DNA of 64,000 nucleotides from Salsipaludibacter sp963735045 (GTDB lineage: Bacteria > Actinomycetota > Nitriliruptoria > Nitriliruptorales > Nitriliruptoraceae), in NCBI GenBank assembly GCA_963735045.1, contig CAVTIZ010000003.1:930001-994000 (forward strand), given 5' to 3'. Positions 8,972 through 16,732 of the stretch are shown here, one piece after another. The position numbers and the translations under genes are program-made. The notes below the pieces were generated by a model that was not told the origin of the DNA, ran no database searches, and worked only from the letters and a program-made list of their open reading frames with translations. The first letter of the stretch is position 1, and every line of letters starts with the position of its first letter.

Positions 8972-9850
8972 GTGTCCTCCTTCTCCTCCTACGACGACGT
9001 CCACGACCGCCTCGAGGCCGTCGGGTACCTGACCGACGAGCCGATCGACACCGTCGTGTGGCTGGCCCAGCAGTTGGGAAAGCCGGTCCTGGTGGAGGGA
9101 CCTGCGGGGGTCGGCAAGACGGAACTGGCCAAGGCCGTGGCCGCTGCCCGCGACGCCGACCTGGTGCGGCTGCAGTGCTACGAGGGCCTGGACGAGGCCA
9201 AGGCGCTGTACGAGTGGAACTACAAGAAGCAGTTGCTGCGCATCCAGGCCGGTGGTGACGACGAGGGTTTCTCCGACGTCCACGACGACATCTTCGGCGA
9301 GGACTACCTGTTGGAGCGCCCACTCCTGCGCGCCCTGCGTGCCACCCACGACACCGTCCTGCTGATCGACGAGGTCGACAAGGTCGACTTCGAGTTCGAG
9401 GCACTCCTGCTGGAGATCCTGTCCGACTTCCAGGTCACCGTGCCCGAACTCGGGACCGTGACCGGGACGCGACGGCCGTTCGTCGTGCTGACCTCCAACA
9501 ACACCCGCGAACTGTCCGAGGCGCTCAAGCGCCGGGCGCTGTACCTGCACCTGGACTACCCGACCCCGGAGCGCGAGGCGGCCATCGTGCGCAGCCGGGT
9601 GCCCGAGGCGGCCGACATGCTGGTCGAGCAGCTGGTCCGCGTCGTGCGGTCGCTGCGGTCCCTGGAGCTGCGCAAGGCGCCGTCGGTGTCCGAGACCCTG
9701 GACTGGGCCCGGACCCTGGTCGAGCTGGGCTTCGACCAGGTCGACGACGCCGCCCTGTCGCGCACCCTCAACGTCGCGCTGAAGTACCACCAGGACCTGG
9801 TCACCGCGAGCAGGAACCTGCAGGTCTCGCCCCGTCCCGAGTTGAACTGA
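8972..9850 (+). CDS. MoxR-family AAA+ ATPase
   Basis: 292 residues. The AAA+ core carries Walker A GPAGVGKTE, Walker B LLIDEVDK and the sensor-1 asparagines of VLTSNNTRELSEALKRR, followed by a C-terminal lid. MoxR ATPases act as chaperones that mature or insert cofactors into partner enzymes, nearly always with a von Willebrand A protein coded next to them. Here that partner starts 3 bases downstream. The substrate is unknown: no dehydrogenase target lies beside the pair, although an XdhC protein of the molybdoenzyme type is at the far right of the window. GTG start, with a TACCCT -10 just upstream. Confidence 0.9.
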   Translation: MSSFSSYDDVHDRLEAVGYLTDEPIDTVVWLAQQLGKPVLVEGPAGVGKTELAKAVAAARDADLVRLQCYEGLDEAKALYEWNYKKQLLRIQAGGDDEGFSDVHDDIFGEDYLLERPLLRALRATHDTVLLIDEVDKVDFEFEALLLEILSDFQVTVPELGTVTGTRRPFVVLTSNNTRELSEALKRRALYLHLDYPTPEREAAIVRSRVPEAADMLVEQLVRVVRSLRSLELRKAPSVSETLDWARTLVELGFDQVDDAALSRTLNVALKYHQDLVTASRNLQVSPRPELN

Positions 9851-9853
9851 GCG

Positions 9854-11281
9854 ATGGCCGACGACGCAGGGGGGCTCGATCCCGCCGACCGCGATGCCGC
9901 CCGTGGCGACGGGGGACTGTTCGACCGCGTGCTCGGCTTCGTCGGCGCCCTGCGCGAGGCCGGGGTCGGCGCGACCCAGTCCGAGGCCATCGACGCGGTC
10001 CAGGCCCTGGGCGAGGTCGACCTGCTGGCCAGGTCACGCTTCCGGGAGGCCCTCGCCAGCGTGACCGTGTCCTCGCGCAGTGATCGGGCGACCTTCGACG
10101 ACCTGTTCGACCTGTGGTTCCCGGCGCGCCGTGTCCCGCGCAGTGGCGGCGAGGTCGACGACGAGCTCCGTGACGACCAGGGCGAGGTCGACGACGACGC
10201 CTTCACCCAGGCACTCCTGGACGCCCTGCTGGGTGGCGACGAGTCCGCGATCCGGCGGATGGCCCGCCAGGCCGTCGATGCCTACGGACGCGTCGAGGGC
10301 CGCGACGGGGAGCCGTCCTTCTTCTCCTACAAGGTGCGACGGGCCCTGGACCCCCACACCCTGCTGGACACCCTGTTGGAGGCCCAGCAGGCGACCGACG
10401 ACGATCCGCGCGTGCAGCGGCTGTTGCGTGACGAGTTCGAGCAGCGGCTCGAGCAGTTCCGTCGCGAGGTCGACGCCGAGGTGCGACGTCGTGCGGCCGA
10501 GCGGGCCGACGACCTCGACGACGTCGCCCGGCGAGTGGTCCGGCCGGCCATCGACGAGGTCGACTTCTTCCGCATGACCGCCACCGAGTCGGCCGAACTG
10601 CGGGCACAGATCGCCCCGCTGGCGCGCAAGCTGGCGAGTCGGACCCAGGTCAAGCGCAGGCGCGGGCGGGACGGGCGCCTGGACGTCCGTCGCACGGTGC
10701 GGCGGTCACTGTCCACCGGCGGGGTTCCGATGGAGCCGGCGTTCCGGCCCCGCAAGCCGCACAAGCCCGAACTGTTCGTCATCACCGACGTGTCCGGATC
10801 GGTCGCGTCCTTCGCCCGCTTCACCCTGATGCTGGTCCACAGCCTGCAGGAACAGTTCGCGAAGGTGCGCTCGTTCGCCTTCATCGACACCCTCGACGAG
10901 GTGACCCGGCTGTTCGAGACCCGGGACTTCGACGAGGCGATCCGGCGCATGACGGCCGAGGCGGACCTGGTGTGGCTGGACGGCCACAGCGACTACGGCC
11001 ACGCCCTGGAGGTGTTCCACGACCGCTTCGTCGACGAGTTGACCCCACGTGCGACCGTGCTGGTGCTCGGCGACGCGCGCAACAACTACCGGGCCTCGTC
11101 GTCGTGGGTGCTCGACGAGATCGCCAGCCGCTCCCGGCGCGTGCTGTGGCTCAACCCGGAGGCCCGGACCTACTGGGGGACCGGCGACTCCATCACGGGG
11201 GACTACGCCCGCCACGTGGACGACATGGTCGAGGTCCGCAACCTGCGCCAGCTCACCGACTTCGTGCGGGAACTGACGTGA
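9854..11281 (+). CDS. VWA (CoxE-like) domain protein, partner of MoxR
   Basis: 475 residues. An Arg/Asp-rich, mostly helical N-terminal region (about 1-300) leads to a VWA domain with an intact metal site, FVITDVSGSVASF (DxSxS), and a second loop LVLGDARNNY. The protein resembles CoxE-type partners of MoxR ATPases, which present substrates to the ATPase. It starts 3 bases after the MoxR stop, so the two are surely co-expressed, and its last bases overlap the nadD start (GTGA). No signal peptide or membrane segment is seen. The pair's client enzyme cannot be named from this window. Confidence 0.87.
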   Translation: MADDAGGLDPADRDAARGDGGLFDRVLGFVGALREAGVGATQSEAIDAVQALGEVDLLARSRFREALASVTVSSRSDRATFDDLFDLWFPARRVPRSGGEVDDELRDDQGEVDDDAFTQALLDALLGGDESAIRRMARQAVDAYGRVEGRDGEPSFFSYKVRRALDPHTLLDTLLEAQQATDDDPRVQRLLRDEFEQRLEQFRREVDAEVRRRAAERADDLDDVARRVVRPAIDEVDFFRMTATESAELRAQIAPLARKLASRTQVKRRRGRDGRLDVRRTVRRSLSTGGVPMEPAFRPRKPHKPELFVITDVSGSVASFARFTLMLVHSLQEQFAKVRSFAFIDTLDEVTRLFETRDFDEAIRRMTAEADLVWLDGHSDYGHALEVFHDRFVDELTPRATVLVLGDARNNYRASSSWVLDEIASRSRRVLWLNPEARTYWGTGDSITGDYARHVDDMVEVRNLRQLTDFVRELT

Positions 11282-11862
11282 GCGCACGACGGGTCGGCCT
11301 GCTGGGAGGGACCTTCGACCCGGTGCACCTCGGACACCTGGTGGTCGCCGACGTCGTCCGGGACCGGCTCGGGTTGGACGAGCTGCGGCTGCTGGTGGCC
11401 GGGGACCCGTGGATGAAGGACTCGGAGTCCGAGGTCCACCACCGGGTGGCCATGGCACGCCTGGCGGTGGCCGACGACCCGACGATCCGCGTGGACGACC
11501 GCGAGACGAGTCGCGACGGCCCGACCTACACCGCCGAGACCCTGGCGATGCTGCACGACGAGGAGCCGGGGACGGACTTCCACTTCCTGCTCGGCGCCGA
11601 CGCCGCCGCCCACCTGCCCGAATGGCATGCCGTGGAGGCGGCACTGTCGCTGGCCACCTTCGTGGTCGTCGGACGTCCCGGCAGTCCCCGCCCGTCCCAC
11701 GACCTGATGGGGGCCACCACGTGGGTCGATGCCCCGCTGGTCGACATCTCCTCGACCGACGTCCGGGCCGACGTCGCCGCCGGTCGCTCCATCCGGTACC
11801 GGGTCCGGTCCGGGGTGCGCAGCTACATCGCCGAGCACCGTCTCTACCACCCCCCGACCTGA
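11278..11862 (+). CDS. nadD: Nicotinate-mononucleotide adenylyltransferase
   Basis: 194 residues, normal for NadD. It joins ATP and nicotinate mononucleotide to make deamido-NAD. The nucleotidyltransferase motifs are clear: GGTFDPVHLGH near the N-terminus (HxGH) and ISSTDVR near the C-terminus (SSTxIR-like). The GTG start overlaps the VWA stop codon by 3 bases, so it is translationally coupled to an operon whose first two genes are unrelated. rsfS follows after 146 bases, the usual nadD-rsfS order. Confidence 0.95.
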   Translation: MSARRVGLLGGTFDPVHLGHLVVADVVRDRLGLDELRLLVAGDPWMKDSESEVHHRVAMARLAVADDPTIRVDDRETSRDGPTYTAETLAMLHDEEPGTDFHFLLGADAAAHLPEWHAVEAALSLATFVVVGRPGSPRPSHDLMGATTWVDAPLVDISSTDVRADVAAGRSIRYRVRSGVRSYIAEHRLYHPPT

Positions 11863-12008
11863 CGTCCGGCGGCCTGCACGTCCACCAGCGTCGTGGTTGC
11901 ATCGTCGCCGGGCACTCGACACGATGGACGACTCGGGTCCCCGGGGCTGCTGCCCCGAACTGCTCCGTCCCGACCTCCCCCACCCTCCGCCCAGACCCAA
12001 GGAACCCC

Positions 12009-12641
12009 GTGCCCGCGCATCCCGAGTCCGTGGCCCTCGCCGTCGCCGTGGCGACGGCCGCCGACGACAAGCTGGCCTCCGAGTTGGCGCTCTACGACGT
12101 CGCCGACGTCCTGGCGGTGGTCGACGTGTTCGCGATCGCCTCGGCGGGATCGGACCGCCAGGTCCGTGCCGTGGTCGACAACATCGAGGAGCGCCTCCGC
12201 GAGCACCACGACGCGCGGCCGGCCCGGCGTGAGGGCTCACCGGAGTCCGGCTGGGTGCTGCTGGACTACGGCGACGTCGTGGCACACGTGTTCACCAGCG
12301 AGCAACGATCCTTCTACGACCTCGACCGGCTGTTCTCCGACGTCACCGCCTACGACCCGCTGACCGGCGACGTCGCGCGCGAGTCCACCCGCCTGCCCGA
12401 CGACGACCCGTCACCGGACCTCGACGACCTGGTCGCGGCGGTCGAGCCGCCACGGACCGATGTGACGCCCGACACGCCCCCGACCCCCGCGAACGCCCAG
12501 GGCGAGGCCCAGGGCGAGGCCCAGAGCCAGGCCCAGAGCCAGGCCCAGGCCGACGCCCCGGCCGACCCGCCGGCGGGCGGCGGTGATGAGCGTGACGGGG
12601 ACGTCGAGCAGCCGGCACGGACCGAGCACGCGGGGTCGTGA
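12009..12641 (+). CDS. rsfS: Ribosomal silencing factor RsfS with repetitive tail
   Basis: 210 residues against about 110-130 for typical members. The RsfS domain (about 1-120, with WVLLDYGDVVAHVFT and FYDLDRLFSDV) binds ribosomal protein uL14 and blocks subunit joining when nutrients are short. After residue 125 comes a Pro/Asp-rich tail containing an Ala-Gln-Gly-Glu/Ser array coded by a 12-bp repeat. AAGGAA sits 5 bases before the GTG start. Its stop overlaps the start of the following phosphatase gene. The tail is probably disordered and dispensable. Confidence 0.92.
   Translation: MPAHPESVALAVAVATAADDKLASELALYDVADVLAVVDVFAIASAGSDRQVRAVVDNIEERLREHHDARPARREGSPESGWVLLDYGDVVAHVFTSEQRSFYDLDRLFSDVTAYDPLTGDVARESTRLPDDDPSPDLDDLVAAVEPPRTDVTPDTPPTPANAQGEAQGEAQSQAQSQAQADAPADPPAGGGDERDGDVEQPARTEHAGS
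12496..12550 (+). repeat. 12-bp in-frame tandem repeat in rsfS
   Basis: About four and a half copies of GCCCAGGGCGAG / GCCCAGAGCCAG. The two sequence variants occur as paired copies, which suggests step-wise duplication. They code AQGE and AQSQ repeats in the tail of RsfS. Confidence 0.85.
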
Positions 12642-13375
12642 GTCCCGACGCCGGGTCCGACGGTGGCGCCCACCGGGTCTCCGGCCAGCGCGATCCGTCC
12701 GACGAGTCGTCGCCCGGGGCCACGGCAACTCGGGTGGTGTTGGTGCGCCATGGCGAATCGCGCTGGAACGTCGAGCAGCGCCTCCAGGGCCACTCCGGTC
12801 CGGGGCTCAGTGCCCGTGGCCACGACCAGGCCCGTGCGGTCGGGGCCTGGCTGGCCGCCACCCTGGGCGCGACCCCCGTGGTGTCGTCGGACCTGCCGCG
12901 AGCGCTCGAGACGGCCGAGCACGTCGCGACCGCGCTGGGGACCGACGTGGCGATCGACCCCGCGCTGCGCGAGCGCTCGTGGGGACGATGGGAGGGCCGC
13001 ACGGTCGCCGAGCTGACCGCCGAGGGCTCCCCGGAATGGCAGCGACGGGCGGACGGCGAGGACGTCGCCGACGAGGTCGGTGGTGAGTCCGGTCCGGCGC
13101 TGGCGGCCCGGGTCCTCCCGGCAGTCCGGCGTCATGCCCGCAACCGGGATGTCGTGGTCCTGGTGTCCCACGGCGGGTCGATCTGGCATGCCCTGCACGC
13201 CCTGCTGGGGCTGCCCGACATGACCCTCGGCGGCGTCGCCAACACCGGTGTGGCCGAGGTGCTGCTGGGGGTTGACGGGCATGCGTGGCTGCAGGCCTAC
13301 AACCTGCAGGGCCACCTCGCTGGCGACGGCGCCCGGGCCACCGAACCCGGTGCCCGGGGTCGCCACGACACCTGA
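12638..13375 (+). CDS. Histidine phosphatase (phosphoglycerate mutase-like)
   Basis: 245 residues. The catalytic RHGE motif (VVLVRHGESRWN, near residues 36-39) and the second histidine in VVVLVSHGGSIW define the cofactor-dependent mutase/phosphatase superfamily. A gene of this type after rsfS is the usual actinobacterial order; some mycobacterial relatives act as glucosyl-3-phosphoglycerate phosphatase, but the substrate here is not determined. The GTG start overlaps the rsfS stop (GTGA), so the genes are coupled. An N-terminal extension of about 30 residues looks disordered. Confidence 0.88.
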   Translation: MSPDAGSDGGAHRVSGQRDPSDESSPGATATRVVLVRHGESRWNVEQRLQGHSGPGLSARGHDQARAVGAWLAATLGATPVVSSDLPRALETAEHVATALGTDVAIDPALRERSWGRWEGRTVAELTAEGSPEWQRRADGEDVADEVGGESGPALAARVLPAVRRHARNRDVVVLVSHGGSIWHALHALLGLPDMTLGGVANTGVAEVLLGVDGHAWLQAYNLQGHLAGDGARATEPGARGRHDT

Positions 13376-13415
13376 GGCCAGCCGTCGACGACCACGGTCC
13401 CGCGGTCGTGCGTGG

Positions 13416-14840
13416 TCATCGGGACCTCGCCTCGATCACGCGGCGGGCCCGCGACGTGTCGGCGGACCCCGCGTCGCCGGCGGCCCCGTCGGCACGGACG
13501 AGGTGTCGTGCGAGCAGGATCAACGCGGCGGACACGGCCAGTGCCACCGCCGACACGACCCAGACCTGGTCGTAGGACGCCGCGGTGGCGATCTGCCCGG
13601 CGACCAGCGGGCCCGTGGCCGCACCGATGCTGAGTCCGGTCTGGGTGATCCCCGTGGCCTGGGCCGGCGCGTCCGGGTTCAGCCGCAGGACGGCGTAGGT
13701 CAGCAGGCCGTTCCAGCCCCACGACGCCGCGAAGGCCACGACGGTCACCAGCGCCAGGGCGGCGCCCGTCGGCCCGGTGGCCAGGGCCGCGAACCCGACG
13801 ACCGCCACGGCCATGGCCCCGGCGATGACCCGCAGGTGTCCGAACGGCAGCCGGTCCACGGCGACCCCGACCACGATCCGGGTCGTGGCCCCGACGGCCG
13901 AGCCCAGTGCGAGCAGCAGGCCGGCCGTGGCCTCGGCCGTGCCCGCGTCCACGACGGCGTCGACGTAGAACACCGACGAGGACTGCCCCGCGGCCGTCGC
14001 CAGTCCGGCCGCGGCGGCCAGCAGCCACAGGTGTCGCCGCGCGGTCCGCAGGTGGCCCGGTGGCGCGGTCGGGGCGTCGGCGGCCGCGCGGCGTCCTCGC
14101 CGCGACAACGAGGCCACGAGCAACGGCAGGGCCAGCAGCGGCGCGGCCAGGAACGCGACCCGCCAGCCCACGGTCAGGGCGATCGCCGGTACCGCGAAGC
14201 CGGCCAGCATCGTGCCGAGCGGGACCGCGCCCTGCTTGATCCCGACGGCGGTCCCGAGGTGGTCACCGTCGACGGCCTGGGCCAGGCGCATGTTGGCCGA
14301 CAGCTGCGACACGGCGTTGCCGGGCCCCCCGATGACCATGGCGGCCACGATCATCGGGGTGGACGAGGCCAGGCCGAGGAGTCCCAGCGACACGACCGCG
14401 AAGCCGACGCCCACCCACGTGGACCGTTGGACCCCCAGGGCCTCGATGCGGGTGTTCGCCAGGGCGTAGACCAGCGCCGACACCCCGAAGAACCCGCTCG
14501 CCGCGAGGCCCAGCTCGGCCGGGGTCATCCCGACGTCGGCCCGCATCGACGTCGCCAGCGCACCCAGCAGGAACGGGGCGATCATGCCGATGGTGGTCTG
14601 GAGCGTGGCGATGACCGTGGGCCGGATCGGGGACGCCGAGGCCCCCGACCCCGAGGTGTGGTGGGGGGTGGCCTGCCGAGGCGAAGGGGTCAACGCGAGG
14701 TCGATCGTCAGGGGGTGCGCGGTGGGACGCGGGTCGGTCGGAACGCCGTCGCGACGTTCCGGGCCGACGGCGGTCGAAACGCCGGTCCGGACCGGGATCA
14801 TCCGGCCCGGACCACCGCCGTCGGCCCGACCGGCACGCAT
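13416..14840 (-). CDS. MFS transporter (efflux-type)
   Basis: Up to 474 residues with about twelve hydrophobic segments from residue 80 onward (for example TIGMIAPFLLGAL and AFAASWGWNGLLTYAVL). No substrate is evident; the fold resembles nitrate/cyanate or drug:proton MFS carriers. The first 75 residues are Pro/Thr-rich and unlike a transporter N-terminus, so the true start may be further in (several internal starts exist; none has a strong ribosome site). It lies downstream of the ABC exporter genes on the same strand, but a GC hairpin at 14876-14894 separates them, so it is probably transcribed separately. Confidence 0.8.
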   Translation of the reverse strand: MRAGRADGGGPGRMIPVRTGVSTAVGPERRDGVPTDPRPTAHPLTIDLALTPSPRQATPHHTSGSGASASPIRPTVIATLQTTIGMIAPFLLGALATSMRADVGMTPAELGLAASGFFGVSALVYALANTRIEALGVQRSTWVGVGFAVVSLGLLGLASSTPMIVAAMVIGGPGNAVSQLSANMRLAQAVDGDHLGTAVGIKQGAVPLGTMLAGFAVPAIALTVGWRVAFLAAPLLALPLLVASLSRRGRRAAADAPTAPPGHLRTARRHLWLLAAAAGLATAAGQSSSVFYVDAVVDAGTAEATAGLLLALGSAVGATTRIVVGVAVDRLPFGHLRVIAGAMAVAVVGFAALATGPTGAALALVTVVAFAASWGWNGLLTYAVLRLNPDAPAQATGITQTGLSIGAATGPLVAGQIATAASYDQVWVVSAVALAVSAALILLARHLVRADGAAGDAGSADTSRARRVIEARSR

Positions 14841-14875
14841 CGCCGCCGTCGGCCCGCCCGGATCCCCGTCGTCGG

Positions 14876-14894
14876 CCCGGGCGGACCGCCCGGG
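14876..14894 (-). terminator. GC hairpin after the ABC exporter genes
   Basis: CCCGGGCGG-A-CCGCCCGGG, a perfect inverted repeat starting 5 bases after the stop codon of the last ABC gene. No U-tract follows, as is common in very GC-rich genomes. Termination is inferred from position and symmetry. Confidence 0.55.
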
Positions 14895-14899
14895 TCGGG

Positions 14900-16732
14900 T
14901 CAGCCCCAGAGGTCACGGAAGGCCGGCGAGCGGTCGAGCAGGTCCTCGGCGGTGCCGCGATCCACGACCTCGCCGTCCTCGACCACCACGACCAGGTCCG
15001 CCCGGTGCAGCGCCGGTCGTCGGTGTGACACGACCAGGGCGGTCGGTGGGGGACCGTCGTCGTCGGCGCGCGGGTCGAACAGGTGGTCCCACAGCGCGGC
15101 CTCGGTCTCGACGTCGAGTGCCGACGACAGGTCGTCGAACACCAGCAGCTCGGGTCGACGCACCAGCATGCGCGCCGCGGCCGAACGTTGGACCTGTCCT
15201 CCCGACAGGCGCATGCCCCGGGGCCCGACCAGGGTGTCGAGCCCATCGGGCATGGCCGCGAGGTCGTCGGACATGGTCGCGGCGTCGATCGCCCGCCACA
15301 GCCCGTCGTCGTCGGCCTCCAGCCCCATCAACAGGTTCTCGCGCAGCGCCATGGAGAACAGCCGTGGGACCTGCGGGGTGTAGGCGGCCACGGGCGGGAC
15401 CATGAATCGGGCTGGGTCCGCCACGACCCCACCCCGCCACCGGATCTCACCCCGGTCGGCCGGCAGCAGCCCGAGGGCGGTCTGCAACAGGGTGGTCTTG
15501 CCCGCACCCACGCGGCCGGTGACCACGACCAGTTGCCCCGCCCACACGTCGAGGTCCACGTCGCGGATGCCGCCGTCGCCGTCCGGGTGCACGTGGGTCA
15601 CGCCCCGCAGCGCCAGCAGCGGCGCGTCCTCGCGAGCGTCGTCCACGGCGTGGTCGTCCGGGCGCGGCAGCTCCTCGTCCAGCGCCGAGTGCTCCGCCAG
15701 GTCCTGCCACGAGCCACCGTCCATCAGGTCGACCATGCGTTCGAACGACACGCCGGCCTGGCGGATGCGCGCCATGAAGGTCCCGATGAAGAAGGCCGCG
15801 AAGGAGGTCTGGGCCAGCAGGGTCGCGAACAACGCGAACTCGCCCACGCTGAGCCCGCCGGCGCTGCCCATCGAGCCGGCCGCCAGCAGCAGCACCAGCC
15901 CCGTGCCGATGGTGCCGGTGGACTGACCCATCTCGTCGGTGGCCGCGGTCAGGGTGCGGTCGCGGACCATCATGGCCCGACGCCGCTCGTTGAGCACGTC
16001 GAAGCGGTCGAGCACGGCCCGCTCGGCACCGGCCACCTTGATCGACTGGGCGGCCCCCAGGGACTCACCCAGGAAGCCGGTGACGTCCTCGGTGGCCTGG
16101 CGGGCGGCGGTGCGATACGCCCGGATGCGCTCCGACAGCAGCCACACCGCCACCAGCACGACCAGCATCGGGGCGAACGCGACCGCCGCGAGCACCGGGT
16201 CGATGGCGGCCAGCAGTGCGAACGACACCGTCGACGACACGATCGCCCCGCTGAAGTCCACGGAGAAGTCCATCGCCTCGAGGGTGTGGTCGATGTCGTC
16301 GCGGAAGCGGCTGACGACCTCGCCGGGGGCCTGGCGGACCGGCCGGGCGCCGGGCAGCCCGAAGATCCAGCGCAGCATGTTGCGCTGCATGCTGGCGCCG
16401 GCCCGGAACAGGACCCGGGCATGCCAGCGCATGCCGACCACGATGGCCACCACGCGCAGCACCAACCAGGCGACCAGGGCGATCACGGCCGCCCGGACGC
16501 TCCAGCCACCCGAGGTCGCACCGGAGCCGGGGAGGCCGTCGAAGTAGCGCTCGGTGATGACGCCGAGTGCCAGCCCCATGGTCCAGATCGAGGTCCACAG
16601 CACCAGGCTGACCGGGTAGCGCACCGGTTGGTTGGCCATCAGGCGCGCCAGGACCCGGACGGCCGACAGCCGTCCGTCGTGGGAGCCGTGGGACCCCTGG
16701 TCGTGGTCGTGTCCGTGGTCGCCGGTGGTCAT
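14900..16732 (-). CDS. ABC exporter half-transporter B (degenerate ATP site)
   Basis: 610 residues: a His-rich cytoplasmic N-terminus (HGHDHDQGSHGSH), six predicted membrane helices (about 40-330) and an ATPase domain (about 375-610). Walker A is GRVGAGKTT, the signature LSGGQ and the H-loop VSHRRPAL. Walker B reads LLVFDDLSS, so Asp replaces the catalytic Glu, the hallmark of the inactive site in heterodimeric exporters such as BmrCD or TM287/288. The ATG overlaps the stop of half-transporter A (ATGA), so the two subunits are made together. Likely a multidrug or lipid exporter; the substrate is unknown. Confidence 0.92.
   Translation of the reverse strand: MTTGDHGHDHDQGSHGSHDGRLSAVRVLARLMANQPVRYPVSLVLWTSIWTMGLALGVITERYFDGLPGSGATSGGWSVRAAVIALVAWLVLRVVAIVVGMRWHARVLFRAGASMQRNMLRWIFGLPGARPVRQAPGEVVSRFRDDIDHTLEAMDFSVDFSGAIVSSTVSFALLAAIDPVLAAVAFAPMLVVLVAVWLLSERIRAYRTAARQATEDVTGFLGESLGAAQSIKVAGAERAVLDRFDVLNERRRAMMVRDRTLTAATDEMGQSTGTIGTGLVLLLAAGSMGSAGGLSVGEFALFATLLAQTSFAAFFIGTFMARIRQAGVSFERMVDLMDGGSWQDLAEHSALDEELPRPDDHAVDDAREDAPLLALRGVTHVHPDGDGGIRDVDLDVWAGQLVVVTGRVGAGKTTLLQTALGLLPADRGEIRWRGGVVADPARFMVPPVAAYTPQVPRLFSMALRENLLMGLEADDDGLWRAIDAATMSDDLAAMPDGLDTLVGPRGMRLSGGQVQRSAAARMLVRRPELLVFDDLSSALDVETEAALWDHLFDPRADDDGPPPTALVVSHRRPALHRADLVVVVEDGEVVDRGTAEDLLDRSPAFRDLWG

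Noticed and set aside
8054..9790. Minus-strand open frame of 578 codons over nusB and moxR
   Set aside because: Shadow of two clearly coding plus-strand genes; no recognisable domain.
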